Below are positions 54,480 to 63,840 of a stretch of DNA of 64,000 nucleotides, one piece after another. The notes under the pieces were generated by a model. The model ran no database searches, was not told the DNA's origin, and saw nothing but the letters and a program-made list of their open reading frames with translations. A program made the translations under genes and the position numbers. Where the stretch lies: NCBI GenBank assembly GCA_003543235.1, contig DPJA01000038.1, forward strand, positions 504,233 through 568,232. The letters run 5' to 3'. The stretch comes from Lachnospiraceae bacterium (lineage in GTDB: Bacteria; Bacillota; Clostridia; Lachnospirales; Anaerotignaceae). The stretch's first letter is position 1. Every line of letters starts with the position of its first letter.

Positions 54480-54910
54480 TATTATTCCTCCTCTTGTTAT
54501 ACAGCCCTAGCTTTTCCTTACCTTAATGTTAGGTGCAAGTTTCACTAAGCACCTGTAAAGATGCTCTATTTGTAATACCTTTCTCAATGTTCAATTTTAT
54601 CTAAAATACATTTCTGCACTTTATTCAAAAAAAATTTTTCCTCTTGATTTTGAATCGTATAATAGTTATTATTATAGTAATTGAAACAAGTATTTCCGTT
54701 GTTTTTTAATATTTCTAAAATGTTCGTGCTGACCTTCATTGGTAATACCATCAGTAAAACTGATTATATTACTTTTGTATGAATTTAGCAATAAAAGTTT
54801 AATTTTTAACACAAAAAAAGGCACTATTATATATTAATTCAATTTTTTTTATGAAATATACATATATATAAATATAGCCCTTTTGTAAATTGAATAAAGA
54901 TATTTTATTT
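54480..54910. other. 431-bp upstream region of pct
   Basis: No gene. AT-rich region with a GntR-like site (54740-54750), a small ATCAG/CTGAT hairpin just beside it, and an AGGTGC/GCACCT inverted repeat (about 54531-54554) in the presumed pct leader. -10-like boxes occur on the minus strand near 54660-54680, but no clear -35. Confidence 0.5.
54740..54750. promoter_or_regulatory. Candidate FadR/GntR-type operator
   Basis: TGGTAATACCA fits the FadR-subfamily consensus tnGTnnnACna and is a perfect 4-bp inverted repeat with a three-base centre. It lies between the regulator gene and pct. Confidence 0.5.
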
Positions 54911-55639
54911 TTATTCATTTTTTATATTCATTTTTACTTGATTTATCAATTCATCAAAATAATTAATATACACTCTCAACGCCTTAATGGCTTTATTGTA
55001 ATCTTTATCCTTAATAGCATTATATATTTCTTCATCTTGCTGGTGGGTAAACTTCAGAATATTATTTAAATCTAAAGCTAATTTTGAATTAGCATCTTTT
55101 ATTTGCAAATCAATAGTATCAGAAATTAAAGTCAATGCTTGATACATAACTTTGTTTCCACTAGCCTTAGCTATTGCATAATGGAACATCTTGTCTGCCT
55201 CAATTCTGCTTTTTTCATTTTCTTTACTTTCTCCTTGAATTTCTATATATTTCTTCATTTCATCCAATTCACAAGGCAATATTTTATCTACAGCCAACCT
55301 AATGCAATCACATTCCAACAGCATCCTAAATTCCAATAATTCTTTAGATATATTTTCTTCTAAAGCTAACATTAGAAATAATGGTTCTAAAAAACTGGTG
55401 GAATTTCCATCACTTGTTATAAATGTTCCCTCACTTGTTCTAGTCCTTAAAACCCCAATTAATTCAAGTGCACTAAAAGCCTCTCGAATAGAACTTTTGC
55501 TTACTCCCCACGCTTCATGGAGCTCACTTACTGTAGGCAACCTATCTCCTTTTTTCAATTTTCCCTGATATATAGAATCTTTAATTTGCTGAATAACCTG
55601 TTGATTAACTTTTGCATTCTTTATACTTTTAAAAGTCAT
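54911..55639 (-). CDS. GntR-family regulator, FadR subfamily (FCD domain)
   Basis: A 242-residue regulator: N-terminal winged helix (about 10-75; LPTVSELHEAWGVSKSSIREAFSAL and TSEGTFI wing) and an all-helical FCD ligand domain (about 90-235; FRMLLECDCIRLAVD and MFHYAIAKASGNKVM carry the usual Asp/His metal ligands). Such proteins answer to lactate, pyruvate, gluconate or other organic acids. It lies upstream of pct on the same strand, and consensus sites occur before both genes. AAGGGA is ten bases from the ATG. Confidence 0.9.
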   Translation of the reverse strand: MTFKSIKNAKVNQQVIQQIKDSIYQGKLKKGDRLPTVSELHEAWGVSKSSIREAFSALELIGVLRTRTSEGTFITSDGNSTSFLEPLFLMLALEENISKELLEFRMLLECDCIRLAVDKILPCELDEMKKYIEIQGESKENEKSRIEADKMFHYAIAKASGNKVMYQALTLISDTIDLQIKDANSKLALDLNNILKFTHQQDEEIYNAIKDKDYNKAIKALRVYINYFDELINQVKMNIKNE

Positions 55640-55662
55640 TTTATTTTCTTCCCTTCAATACC

Positions 55663-55673
55663 TAGTATAACAA
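55663..55673. promoter_or_regulatory. Candidate autoregulatory GntR/FadR site
   Basis: TAGTATAACAA fits tnGTnnnACna and lies 24 bases ahead of the FCD regulator start. It is part of a longer AGTATA/TATACT inverted repeat. Confidence 0.45.
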
Positions 55674-55901
55674 GTACTATACTGACTTACTCTATGATTT
55701 TGTATTCAGAACACATTAAATCAGTTTAGACTAAACCTCAATTTTTTAAAATTTAAACAAACAATACTGTTTGTACATATCGTGAGTTAGAATGAATTAT
55801 TATAATCATTTTAACAAAAAATAACTAGTACATCTACGAAAATAATATCATATTTTTATAAAAAAATAAACAAGTTTTAATTTATAAGAAATAAAAACTA
55901 C

Positions 55902-55929
55902 TTGAATTTTTAAATTTTAGTGATATAAT
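55902..55929 (+). promoter_or_regulatory. Promoter ahead of the DUF364-mod leader
   Basis: TTGAAT and TATAAT with a 16-base spacer on the plus strand; transcription would begin near 55936. Confidence 0.6.
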
Positions 55930-55958
55930 GATTTTGAGCTTATTTTCGACAGTAAAGG

Positions 55959-55993
55959 CGCTGAATTTCAATCTGGAATTTGGCGTTTTTTAT
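55959..55993 (+). terminator. Promoter-proximal terminator in the DUF364-mod leader
   Basis: CGCTGAATTTC and GGAATTTGGCG form 11 pairs with three G-U, loop AATCT, followed by TTTTTTATTTT. Only about 25 bases of RNA precede it, so it ends a ~55-base RNA or serves as an attenuator. Confidence 0.75.
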
Positions 55994-56034
55994 TTTATAA
56001 TAATCATTCATATTCTAAAAATTATTATAAAATT

Positions 56035-56142
56035 AAAATGTTTTTCTATCCATGGAGAGAAACATTTTGTAGTGTACTTCTAACAGACAATGGAGTCTTG
56101 GCTATATTGCATATTGCGATATGGTTCAGGACTCTGTTTGTT
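56035..56142 (+). ncRNA. Folded leader RNA of the DUF364-mod operon
   Basis: Two domains are visible. Hairpin A pairs AAAATGTTT (56035-56043) with AAACATTTT (56060-56068). Domain B pairs AACAGACA and GAGTC (56082-56097, three-base bulge between) with GACTC and TGTTTGTT (56130-56142), and has an inner CTATAT/ATATGG stem (56102-56107, 56119-56124). It ends about 40 bases before the start codon. I could not match it to the Moco riboswitch or another class. It could be a metal or oxyanion sensing leader, or partly a protein operator. Confidence 0.45.
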
Positions 56143-56183
56143 TATTGCCAGATTTATGTATGTTAAATTAAGGAGGCTATAGA

Positions 56184-56924
56184 ATGACGCATGATGTACT
56201 ATATGCAACGCTTCAGAATGAATTTCAAAAAATTGTAAAAGAAAATGGCATAGAACAGCAACATATTAAGATTAACTGCAAGTTACTTTCCCCAGAAGAG
56301 GCAATCGGCATAACAAAACGCAAGGATTTCCCCATATTAACTGGGAAAGAAATTATGCTTACCGCTGAATTTCAGGGTGAACTTGGTCAAGCTTTCACAG
56401 ATGCACCAAGTGCAGGTTCTCAAACGCTAGAGAGCATAATTAATTCAGATATTTCAAAAGATCCTCATGCGTGTTCAGTTTTTATTGCGGCATTAAATGC
56501 TGTTACACGAAAGCTTGGCCTTTCAGATAAAACTGTCCACTGCAAAAATGACGAGCCTGAGGAATGTGCCCACGAGTTAGTTAAATATATTCAAACTCAT
56601 TACGCAAATCCCAAAATCACTTTAATTGGATACCAACCAGCAATGCTTGAAAGACTTGCTGAAAATTTTAAGGTGCGGGTGCTGGATTTAAATCCCGACA
56701 ATATTGGAGAGCTTCGATATGGTATTGAGGTTGAGCATGGTGTAGATTCATATGAATCAGCAATACAATGGGCAGATCTTATCCTTTGCACCGGAAGCAC
56801 CATTTGCAATGGTTCCATTGTAAATTTTATAGACATTGGCAAAGAAGTGTTGTTTTTCGGGACAACTCTGTCCGGTTCGGCCCCACTCCTAAATTTAAAA
56901 AGAATATGCTTTTGTGCATCTTAA
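56184..56924 (+). CDS. DUF364/DUF4213 protein (putative heavy-metal chelation)
   Basis: A 246-residue protein with an N-terminal DUF4213-like domain (about 1-100; TDAPSAGSQTLESI) and a Rossmann-like DUF364 domain (about 125-245; ITLIGYQPAMLERL, RVLDLNPDNIG, ADLILCTGSTICNGSI). Proteins of this kind are found with metal or oxyanion uptake genes; biochemical function is not established. It heads the operon with the molybdate-type ABC genes, 13 bases before modA. AAGGAGG supports the start. Confidence 0.85.
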   Translation: MTHDVLYATLQNEFQKIVKENGIEQQHIKINCKLLSPEEAIGITKRKDFPILTGKEIMLTAEFQGELGQAFTDAPSAGSQTLESIINSDISKDPHACSVFIAALNAVTRKLGLSDKTVHCKNDEPEECAHELVKYIQTHYANPKITLIGYQPAMLERLAENFKVRVLDLNPDNIGELRYGIEVEHGVDSYESAIQWADLILCTGSTICNGSIVNFIDIGKEVLFFGTTLSGSAPLLNLKRICFCAS

Positions 56925-56937
56925 TGGGAGGAATACT

Positions 56938-57747
56938 ATGAAAAATTCAAAAAGATATTTAAAATTTATTCTTATTGCTTCATTTGTTTTAACTTCGGGC
57001 TGTAGTACAAACAAGGCAGCAAGCACAGTTCCAGCTCCAACTGCTGAAACCGAACAAACTGCAAAGAGTTCTGACTTGAGTGGTCATACCCTTATGATAT
57101 ACTGTGGAGCAGGAATAACGAAGCCTTTTCAGGAAATAGCAGATGCCTTCAAAGCAGAAACTGGCTGTGAAATGCAAGTTACATATGCAAATGCAGGTCA
57201 GATTCAATCTCAAATAAAAGCATCCCAGACAGGTGATTTTTTTATTGCTGGTTCAGAAGATGAACTTAAACCCGTGGAGGAAGCAATTGCTTCAAAAAAA
57301 CCATTAGTTAAGCACATTCCAGTGCTTGCTGTTCAGTCAGGAAACCCAAAAAATATAACTGGTCTTTCAAGCCTTGCGGATTCAGAAATATCTCTTGTTT
57401 TAGGCGACTCTGAATCAACCCCTATCGGAAAAATTTCTGATAAAGCACTCAAGGAGCTAGGCATATTTGAAAAAGTAAATATAATTTCAAGAACAACTAC
57501 GGCTCCAGCAATTTTTATGGCACTGTCAACAAAGGAATGTGATGCAGTAATAGTGTGGAAAGAAAACGCAAATGATAGCAGCGTAGAAATTGTAAATACA
57601 ACCGACCTTGATAAATACATTAAAACTGTCCCAGCTGCAGTGCTTACATATTCATCTGATAAAGAAGCTGATGAAGCATTTTTAGCATTTTTAGATGGAG
57701 ATACTGCTAAAGAGATTTGGCAGAGATACGGATATGAACTTGAATAA
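56938..57747 (+). CDS. modA: Molybdate-type ABC substrate-binding lipoprotein
   Basis: A 269-residue lipoprotein: basic start, hydrophobic core and lipobox LTSGC (about residue 21), then a serine/threonine/alanine linker and a type II periplasmic-binding fold. LMIYCGAGITKPFQEIADAF is the usual ModA first strand; GDFFIAGSEDEL and FMALSTKECDAVIVWKENA also fit. It binds molybdate or tungstate, possibly another oxyanion. The ATG at 56938 follows GGGAGG; the upstream in-frame ATG at 56914 lies in the end of the previous gene. Confidence 0.88.
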   Translation: MKNSKRYLKFILIASFVLTSGCSTNKAASTVPAPTAETEQTAKSSDLSGHTLMIYCGAGITKPFQEIADAFKAETGCEMQVTYANAGQIQSQIKASQTGDFFIAGSEDELKPVEEAIASKKPLVKHIPVLAVQSGNPKNITGLSSLADSEISLVLGDSESTPIGKISDKALKELGIFEKVNIISRTTTAPAIFMALSTKECDAVIVWKENANDSSVEIVNTTDLDKYIKTVPAAVLTYSSDKEADEAFLAFLDGDTAKEIWQRYGYELE

Positions 57748-58564
57748 CCTGAAAAACATTGTATTACGTTCTATCGCTAAAGCGTTTCCTTATTTTTCTA
57801 TTGCTATATTAATAATATCTGCCGCTTTTTCAGGTATTATTGTTTTTACTATAGTAGCTGAAGGTATTCCACATTTGAAAGAAGCTTTGCATTCTGAAGA
57901 AGTCTTGTTTTCACTACGTACTAGCCTTTTTACAACTAGCATTTCAACAATCATTTGCCTTTTAATTGCAATACCTTCGGCATATGCTCTTGCAAGAACA
58001 AAGTTCCCGTTCTGTAGGATTATTAGTTTGATTGTTGAGCTTCCTTTATCTTTGCCAAATCTTGTTTTGGGACTTAGCCTGCTTTTAATTTTTTCTTCTA
58101 ACGCTGGTAAGCTTTTAAGAGATATGGGATTTAGAGTAATATTTGATATTAGGGGAATAATTGTGGCTCAAGTTGCAGTTATTCTCCCATTTGTCACAAA
58201 ACTAATTAAAACTGAATTTTCAAGCATCGATATAAGAATGGAGTTTATTGCAGGCACTTTGGGTGCATCAAAATGTATGCAGTTTTTAACTATTTCCCTG
58301 CCGCTGTCCACCAATGCTATTATAAGTGCGGCAATTCTGGCTTGGTCAAGAGCTTTGGGAGAATTTGGTGCAGCCCTTATGCTTGTGGGTGTAACAAGGA
58401 TGAAAACAGAAACACTTCCCTCGTCCATATATCTGGGAATATCAACTGGTAGTAACGAAACTGCAATGGCGACAGCAGTTATATTGTTAACAGTATCCTG
58501 TTGCTCTTTTGTTGCAACAAACCTTCTTAACAAAAAATCACTAAGTAGAAGCGAGGTTAGATAA
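57734..58564 (+). CDS. modB: Molybdate-type ABC permease
   Basis: A 276-residue permease with six membrane helices and the ABC-contact EAA loop near AGTLGASKCMQF, plus the ModB signature RALGEFGAALMLVGVTRMKTETLP. The start at 57734 overlaps the end of modA by 14 bases and lies just before the first hydrophobic segment; the in-frame ATG at 57695 would place a charged tail first. The end overlaps modC by one base. Confidence 0.9.
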   Translation: MNLNNLKNIVLRSIAKAFPYFSIAILIISAAFSGIIVFTIVAEGIPHLKEALHSEEVLFSLRTSLFTTSISTIICLLIAIPSAYALARTKFPFCRIISLIVELPLSLPNLVLGLSLLLIFSSNAGKLLRDMGFRVIFDIRGIIVAQVAVILPFVTKLIKTEFSSIDIRMEFIAGTLGASKCMQFLTISLPLSTNAIISAAILAWSRALGEFGAALMLVGVTRMKTETLPSSIYLGISTGSNETAMATAVILLTVSCCSFVATNLLNKKSLSRSEVR

Positions 58565-59292
58565 TGGATAACGTCATTCCAGCAGTAAAGGCTAAACATT
58601 TATCTGTCAAATGCGGTGATTTTAGCCTAAAAAACATAAATCTTTCCGTAATGCAGAATGAAATTTTTGCAATACTTGGAAAAACAGGCTCGGGAAAAAC
58701 TGTATTTTTAGAGTGCCTTGCAGGTTTCTATTTGAACTTGGGCGGAGAAATGCAGCTTTTTGGAAACAATGCAGCTGGGATAGCACTTGAAGATAGGTCG
58801 GTTGGTTTTGTCTATCAAGATTATGGCCTATTCCCTCATTTGAATGTTTTCAAAAATATAGCTTACGGTCTGAAAATGCACCATGTACCTAAAGCCGAAA
58901 TCAAACAAAAGGTAAAAACCATGGCAGAAATGCTTTCAATATCACATATTCTGAGCTGCTATCCAGCCACACTTAGCGGAGGAGAAAAGCAACGTACAGC
59001 ACTGGCAAGAGCATTAATCATGCAACCAAAACTATTGCTTCTGGATGAACCTTTTTCTGCACTTGACCCATCCACAAAAAATAATATGTATAATGAACTA
59101 CTGAGGCTTCATAAAAAATTTGGTTGTACTACGATTTTTGTTACCCACGATTTTAAAGAAGCACAATCTCTTGCTGGACGGATAGGCATTCTGTTGGATG
59201 GAAAACTGACTGCTGTTGTTAAAAGCGATGAACTTTTTTCAGAAAATATGAACTACACCTCTGAAATTTGTAATTTTCTTGGAATTTCATAA
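58564..59292 (+). CDS. modC: Molybdate-type ABC ATPase
   Basis: A 242-residue ATPase with Walker A GKTGSGKTV (about 39-47), signature LSGGEKQRTALARAL, Walker B LLLLDEPFSALD, and IFVTHD. It ends soon after the ATPase core, so the C-terminal TOBE/Mop domain that binds molybdate in many ModC proteins is missing; there is then no trans-inhibition by oxyanion. The start overlaps the modB stop as TAATG. Confidence 0.9.
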   Translation: MDNVIPAVKAKHLSVKCGDFSLKNINLSVMQNEIFAILGKTGSGKTVFLECLAGFYLNLGGEMQLFGNNAAGIALEDRSVGFVYQDYGLFPHLNVFKNIAYGLKMHHVPKAEIKQKVKTMAEMLSISHILSCYPATLSGGEKQRTALARALIMQPKLLLLDEPFSALDPSTKNNMYNELLRLHKKFGCTTIFVTHDFKEAQSLAGRIGILLDGKLTAVVKSDELFSENMNYTSEICNFLGIS

Positions 59293-59384
59293 AACCAAGG
59301 AAAAAGACGCTGATAGCCCAATTTTCAGATACAAAAAAGCTCACTGTGTGAAAGCTCTCCAAAGAAAAAAACTAAAATTGTAAT

Positions 59385-59432
59385 TCAAAAAACCACCTTA
59401 CCATACTAAAAAGTTGGTAAGGTGGTTTTTTT
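59385..59432. terminator. Bidirectional terminator between modC and ureD
   Basis: AACCACCTTACCA and TGGTAAGGTGGTT form a perfect stem with A-runs and T-runs on both sides, so it can end the mod operon and the urease operon, whose last stop lies inside it. Confidence 0.9.
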
Positions 59433-60219
59433 ATCCCCTAATAAGCTGTGCGACCCTTTGTGAAATATGATACAATTCATCACCGCTATTGCCCAACACT
59501 CTAAACACCAAATCCTTGTCAAACGTTAAAGATACTCCTGCATCCAACTTCAACTCATCTATCATGTTATTAAGCTTATCCTTTATTTTTGAATACTCTT
59601 TAAACCCAAATGCTGTAAGGCTTAGCAAGTGGGTACTTCCTTCATAAAATCCATCTTTTCCCATGTCGCTTTCTGCAGGTCTAAAAACGGAATTATCACG
59701 GTAAATCAACCTTTTTTCTCTTCTAACTTCTGTAAAAGAGCTGAAGTTTTTGTACAGAAATCTTTCATCACAGCAGTATCTTCCACATGAAATTACCTCT
59801 GAAAGAATAAGCTGTGATGTCTTTTTCAAGCTTATATTTGTAATTGCACGGTAGTTGCTTTCTGCAAAGGGTATAACAGGCAACGGAGAATAATGCAAAA
59901 ACGAATTTTCACCCATAACGATATTTGTATTTCTGCTTGCATATCCATCTTCCATCTTATGAATTTTTTCAAACGACTGAGATGTTATAGACACAGAGGA
60001 ACCTTCTCCAACATTAAGCGTTATCTCCTGCCTGTCACCCTCCATAAGCCCTGCAGATACAGTTAAAATCATAACATTTATACTACCGTCGTCTTTTTGG
60101 AAGGGTTTCATAATTTTAAATGGTGCAGTAAAATATTCATCGGTTATCACTGTTCGTCCATTTTTTTCTATGGTTGAAATATTAAGCAAAGATGCTTTCC
60201 CAAAATTATTATCTGTCAT
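59431..60219 (-). CDS. ureD: Urease accessory protein UreD
   Basis: Part of the UreDFG complex that delivers nickel to apo-urease. The 262-residue protein has the family start FGKASLLNISTIEKNGRTVITDEYFTAPFKIMKPF, SAGLMEGDRQ, and SQSFEKIHKM. The ATG at 60219 is preferred over 60252 because AAAGGA precedes it and it agrees with the usual N-terminus. It is last in the operon, 54 bases after ureG. Confidence 0.93.
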   Translation of the reverse strand: MTDNNFGKASLLNISTIEKNGRTVITDEYFTAPFKIMKPFQKDDGSINVMILTVSAGLMEGDRQEITLNVGEGSSVSITSQSFEKIHKMEDGYASRNTNIVMGENSFLHYSPLPVIPFAESNYRAITNISLKKTSQLILSEVISCGRYCCDERFLYKNFSSFTEVRREKRLIYRDNSVFRPAESDMGKDGFYEGSTHLLSLTAFGFKEYSKIKDKLNNMIDELKLDAGVSLTFDKDLVFRVLGNSGDELYHISQRVAQLIRG

Positions 60220-60273
60220 TTTAAAATTATATCCTTTCAATGTATGCAGCAATAGGCTGAAATCGCTGAAATT

Positions 60274-60873
60274 TTAAAACAAAACATTTTCTTTCAGCCA
60301 CATTATAACTTCATCCAACCCTTCACTGCCTCTTATATTGGTAAAAACAAAAGGTCTTTCTCCTCTCATTTTTTTGCTGTCCCTGTCCATTACAGATAAA
60401 TCCGCACCAACGTGTGGTGCAAGGTCAATTTTATTTATAACAAGCAAGTCCGAACGAATTATGCCAGGCCCACCCTTTCTTGGAATTTTATCACCTTCTG
60501 CAACGTCAATTACAAAAATAGTGGCATCCGCAAGCTCAGGGCTGAATGTTGCCGAAAGATTATCTCCGCCGCTTTCTATAAACACAATCTCAATATCAGG
60601 AAACCTGTCAATAAGCTCATCAATTGCCTCAAGATTCATTGAGGCGTCTTCACGAATTGCCGTATGAGGGCATCCTCCCGTTTCAACGCCCATTATTCTT
60701 TCCCGTTCCAAAACACTGTTTTTACAAAGAAATTCAGCATCTTCCTTGGTGTAAATATCATTTGTTACAACGCCAATGCTGTAATCCTTAGATAAAATTC
60801 TAGTAAGTGCTTCAATTAGTGCCGTTTTTCCAGAGCCAACCGGACCCGCCACTCCAATTTTAATATAAGACAT
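60274..60873 (-). CDS. ureG: Urease accessory GTPase UreG
   Basis: The SIMIBI GTPase that powers nickel insertion. In 199 residues it has the P-loop [12 protein letters not shown] (about 10-21), the [18 protein letters not shown] metal-binding CPH motif (about 64-81), [17 protein letters not shown], and the base-specificity segment [12 protein letters not shown]. The N-terminal histidine-rich tract of some UreG proteins is absent. AAGAGG precedes the ATG. Confidence 0.97.
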   Translation of the reverse strand: MSYIKIGVAGPVGSGKTALIEALTRILSKDYSIGVVTNDIYTKEDAEFLCKNSVLERERIMGVETGGCPHTAIREDASMNLEAIDELIDRFPDIEIVFIESGGDNLSATFSPELADATIFVIDVAEGDKIPRKGGPGIIRSDLLVINKIDLAPHVGADLSVMDRDSKKMRGERPFVFTNIRGSEGLDEVIMWLKENVLF

Positions 60874-60887
60874 TAATTTACCTCTTT

Positions 60888-61571
60888 TCAGCTCATAAAT
60901 ATTCTGGAATACAGAACCTGATGCTGCATACTTCTTATATCAAATGCAGGGCAGGACCTGTATAAATCTGTTTCGTTAAGTTCATAAGTAAGTTTAATTG
61001 CTATATTCATTGTATCAAAAAGATTAACAAGTATTTTTTGTCCCTCAGTTTGGCTTAAAGGAACACATTTAACGCAGTTTGTAACTAAAGCAGAAATTTG
61101 TGAATACAAAAAATGCTTTAAAACAGACTTCAAATCCATTTGCATCGACGCACAGAAAACACCATATGCTACAGCGTGTGTTTTCGTACCTTCTGCATTA
61201 ATATAATTGATAAAAATATTGTTTCTTAAATCTTCATTTGAAGAAATTACTGTTTTTATAAACCTTGAACCAAGTTTCTTGTTTGCATCTCTTATTTCTT
61301 CTGGCAGCCTGCTGGCTGAAGCTAATTCTTCCAAACAAAGAATACCCTCAATATCTTCTTGGCAGGCTTTTTCAAAGGCAATTTTTATGGATAAAAGCTC
61401 TGCCGAAACCATACTGTTTTTAATGTAGCTTTCAATATAACGTTGTGTTTGTCTACCGTTTTTAATAAGCCCCCTTAAAATGTATGTTTCAAGACCATAG
61501 GAATGTGCATATGCTCCAATTGGAAAAAGGGAATCGTTAATTTGTAAAAGTAAAAAATCTGTATTTTTCAT
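60888..61571 (-). CDS. ureF: Urease accessory protein UreF
   Basis: Gates UreG in the nickel-delivery complex. The 227-residue helical protein begins [25 protein letters not shown], the UreF signature, and carries [18 protein letters not shown] near the C-terminal third. The start at 61571 lies four bases after the ureE stop and has no ribosome binding site, so it is probably read by coupling; a longer frame reaching back to 61619 would overlap ureE. Confidence 0.93.
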   Translation of the reverse strand: MKNTDFLLLQINDSLFPIGAYAHSYGLETYILRGLIKNGRQTQRYIESYIKNSMVSAELLSIKIAFEKACQEDIEGILCLEELASASRLPEEIRDANKKLGSRFIKTVISSNEDLRNNIFINYINAEGTKTHAVAYGVFCASMQMDLKSVLKHFLYSQISALVTNCVKCVPLSQTEGQKILVNLFDTMNIAIKLTYELNETDLYRSCPAFDIRSMQHQVLYSRIFMS

Positions 61572-61575
61572 AATA

Positions 61576-62043
61576 TTAATGTGTATGGGAACTGACTGTG
61601 GAAGAAATCGAGTGGTCAAAATTCAGCTTAACTGCTTTAACCTCAACCTTTGCACCAATTTTTTCCATAAGCAGTTTTGTAGGCTCATTATAAGGAGTAA
61701 CAAATTCCTCGTGACTTTCTCCGTAAAGAAGAGCTGCGTGCTTATTCCCAATTTCATAGCAAACTTTTGGCACCAAATAAGCCTCTGCTTTTATTACAAT
61801 AGCTTCGCATGGCAGAATATTCACAACAAACACTGTGTTTCCCTCTGTTCCCAAAACGTCACCGTCACGCATACCATGGGACAAAACATAATCGTCAAGT
61901 TTTAGAGCAATATCCACTTTATTACGACTTGTTTTTTTATGAAGCTTTTTATAAATTTCATGCCAGTCAAAATCCACATAGTCAATATCCATATTAGAAA
62001 ATTCTTTGTCACTCACTTTACCCAAAATCTTTTCATAAATCAT
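61576..62043 (-). CDS. ureE: Urease accessory nickel chaperone UreE
   Basis: A 155-residue metallochaperone with the peptide-binding N-terminal domain (VDFDWHEIYKKLHKKTSRNKVDIAL) and the metal-binding C-terminal domain (CEAIVIKAEAYLVPKVCYEIGNKHA). The C-terminal tail ends in only a few histidines (SSHTH), so nickel storage is limited. The ATG at 62043 follows GAGGTG by seven bases; the ATG at 62076 lies upstream of that site. Confidence 0.94.
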   Translation of the reverse strand: MIYEKILGKVSDKEFSNMDIDYVDFDWHEIYKKLHKKTSRNKVDIALKLDDYVLSHGMRDGDVLGTEGNTVFVVNILPCEAIVIKAEAYLVPKVCYEIGNKHAALLYGESHEEFVTPYNEPTKLLMEKIGAKVEVKAVKLNFDHSISSTVSSHTH

Positions 62044-62124
62044 TTTCTGCCACCTCTTTTTTCTATTCACAGGCAATAAGCTACTACCACTATTCTTTTA
62101 ATAAAATCTTTAATTGCTGTTAAA

Positions 62125-63840
62125 TTAAAACAAATTATACAGTTGCGTTAAAGGCAGGGAAGTTGAAGGTTTCGATTTAAGTTTAACTCCGTCAGCTTTT
62201 ACAGAATAAGTTTCTGGGTCAACCTCTATTTCAGGCATATTATCGTTAAAAATCATATCCTTTTTGCCTATGTTTTTACAGTTTTTTACAGGCAAAACTA
62301 TTTTTTCTATACCAAGGCGATTTTTTATGTCATTTTTATATGCAGCCTCTGATGTAAAGGTTATACAGGTTGCATATTTTGCTTTACCATGTGCCCCAAA
62401 CATATGTCGGTAAATAACAGGCTGGGTTGTAGGAATGGAAGCATTTGCATCTCCCATTTTAGAAGCAATAATCATTCCGCCTTTAATAATCATTTCCGGC
62501 TTGCAACCAAAAAAAGCAGGATTCCAAAACACCAAATCAGCAAATTTTCCAATTTCAACAGAACCTACATATTCAGATATTCCATGAGTTATGGCAGGGT
62601 TTATTGTATATTTTGAAATATATCTTTTTACTCTGAAATTATCGTTATCCCCTGTTTCTTCCGCTAAAGGGCCACGCTCGTTTTTCATTTTGTGGGCAGT
62701 CTGCCATGTTCTTGTTATTACCTCACCTATACGCCCCATAGCCTGAGAATCAGAGGACATCATGCTAAAAACTCCCATATCGTGAAGAACATCTTCAGCA
62801 GCTATGGTTTCGGGGCGTATTCTTGAATCTGCAAATGCCACATCTTCAGGAATAGAACTGTCAAGGTGATGGCAAACCATAAGCATATCTAGATGTTCAT
62901 CTATGGTATTTACAGTAAACGGCATTGTGGGATTGGTAGATGAAGGAAGAATATAAGGGTAAGACGCCACTTTTATTATATCGGGTGCGTGTCCGCCACC
63001 TGCTCCTTCAGTATGATAGGTATGGATTGTTCTGCCGTTAATTGCTTTAATGGTGTCCTCTACACAGCCTGCCTCGTTGAGGGTGTCTGTGTGAATTGCC
63101 ACCTGAACGTCATAATCTGCCGCAACACGCAGTGAAGCATCTATTGCAGAAGGTGTAGAACCCCAGTCCTCATGGATTTTTATTCCAACTGCACCAGCTT
63201 TAATCTGCTCTGCAATGGGCTCATATTCTGCACAATTCCCCTTACAAAGGTATCCTAAATTCATAGGGTATTCATCCGATGCTTTCATCATTTGTGCTAT
63301 ATTCCACGCACCTGGTGTACAGGTTGTGGCATTTGTTCCGTCTGCCGGCCCTGTTCCTCCGCCAATCATAGTTGTAACACCTGAAAAAAGTGCCGTGTCT
63401 ATTTGCTGAGGGCAAATAAAATGTATATGTGAGTCAACGCCTCCTGCTGTAACAATCAGTCCTTCACCTGCAATTGCCTCCGTTGATGCACCAATAACCA
63501 TATTAGGTAAAATGTTTTCCATAATATCAGGGTTGCCTGCCTTGCCTATGCCCGAAATTTTTCCATCCTTTATACATATATCTGCCTTAAAAATCCCTGT
63601 ATAATCCAGTATAACAGCATTTGTTATAACAAGGTCGGCACAATCTCTATCTAAAGCAGTAGAGGACTGACCCATGCCGTCACGAATTGTTTTTCCTCCA
63701 CCAAATTTAACTTCATCACCATAGCTAACATAATCTTTCTCTATTTCAATAATCAAATCCGTATCCGCAAGCCTTATTTTGTCCCCTGTGGTAGGTGCAA
63801 ACATGGAAGCATAGGCTTTTCTGCTCATTTTAAAGCTCAT
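62125..63840 (-). CDS. ureC: Urease alpha subunit (catalytic)
   Basis: Hydrolyses urea to ammonia and carbamate at a di-nickel centre. The full 571 residues are present. Active-site text in order: [12 protein letters not shown] (nickel histidines, about 134-136), [12 protein letters not shown] (lysine carbamylated, about 217-219), AIHTDTLNE, the [14 protein letters not shown] loop, and [22 protein letters not shown] (mobile flap cysteine and histidine, about 319). It overlaps the ureB stop by ATGA. The ribosome binding site AGGAGG is inside ureB. The ammonia would supply the GlnA/GltBD route in this window. Confidence 0.98.
   Translation of the reverse strand: MSFKMSRKAYASMFAPTTGDKIRLADTDLIIEIEKDYVSYGDEVKFGGGKTIRDGMGQSSTALDRDCADLVITNAVILDYTGIFKADICIKDGKISGIGKAGNPDIMENILPNMVIGASTEAIAGEGLIVTAGGVDSHIHFICPQQIDTALFSGVTTMIGGGTGPADGTNATTCTPGAWNIAQMMKASDEYPMNLGYLCKGNCAEYEPIAEQIKAGAVGIKIHEDWGSTPSAIDASLRVAADYDVQVAIHTDTLNEAGCVEDTIKAINGRTIHTYHTEGAGGGHAPDIIKVASYPYILPSSTNPTMPFTVNTIDEHLDMLMVCHHLDSSIPEDVAFADSRIRPETIAAEDVLHDMGVFSMMSSDSQAMGRIGEVITRTWQTAHKMKNERGPLAEETGDNDNFRVKRYISKYTINPAITHGISEYVGSVEIGKFADLVFWNPAFFGCKPEMIIKGGMIIASKMGDANASIPTTQPVIYRHMFGAHGKAKYATCITFTSEAAYKNDIKNRLGIEKIVLPVKNCKNIGKKDMIFNDNMPEIEVDPETYSVKADGVKLKSKPSTSLPLTQLYNLF

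Larger units (their letters stand above)
55640..56183. other. 544-bp divergent control region (FCD regulator / DUF364-mod operon)
   Basis: No gene. Besides the separately listed sites, it has GTTTAG-A-CTAAAC (55724-55736) and ACAAACA-ATAC-TGTTTGT (55757-55774), two perfect inverted repeats of operator size, then an A/T stretch leading to a promoter and terminator. Confidence 0.6.

Noticed and set aside
56035..56142. Moco riboswitch call for the DUF364-mod leader
   Set aside because: The helices seen do not carry the conserved Moco motif as I know it, so the leader is listed only as an unassigned fold.
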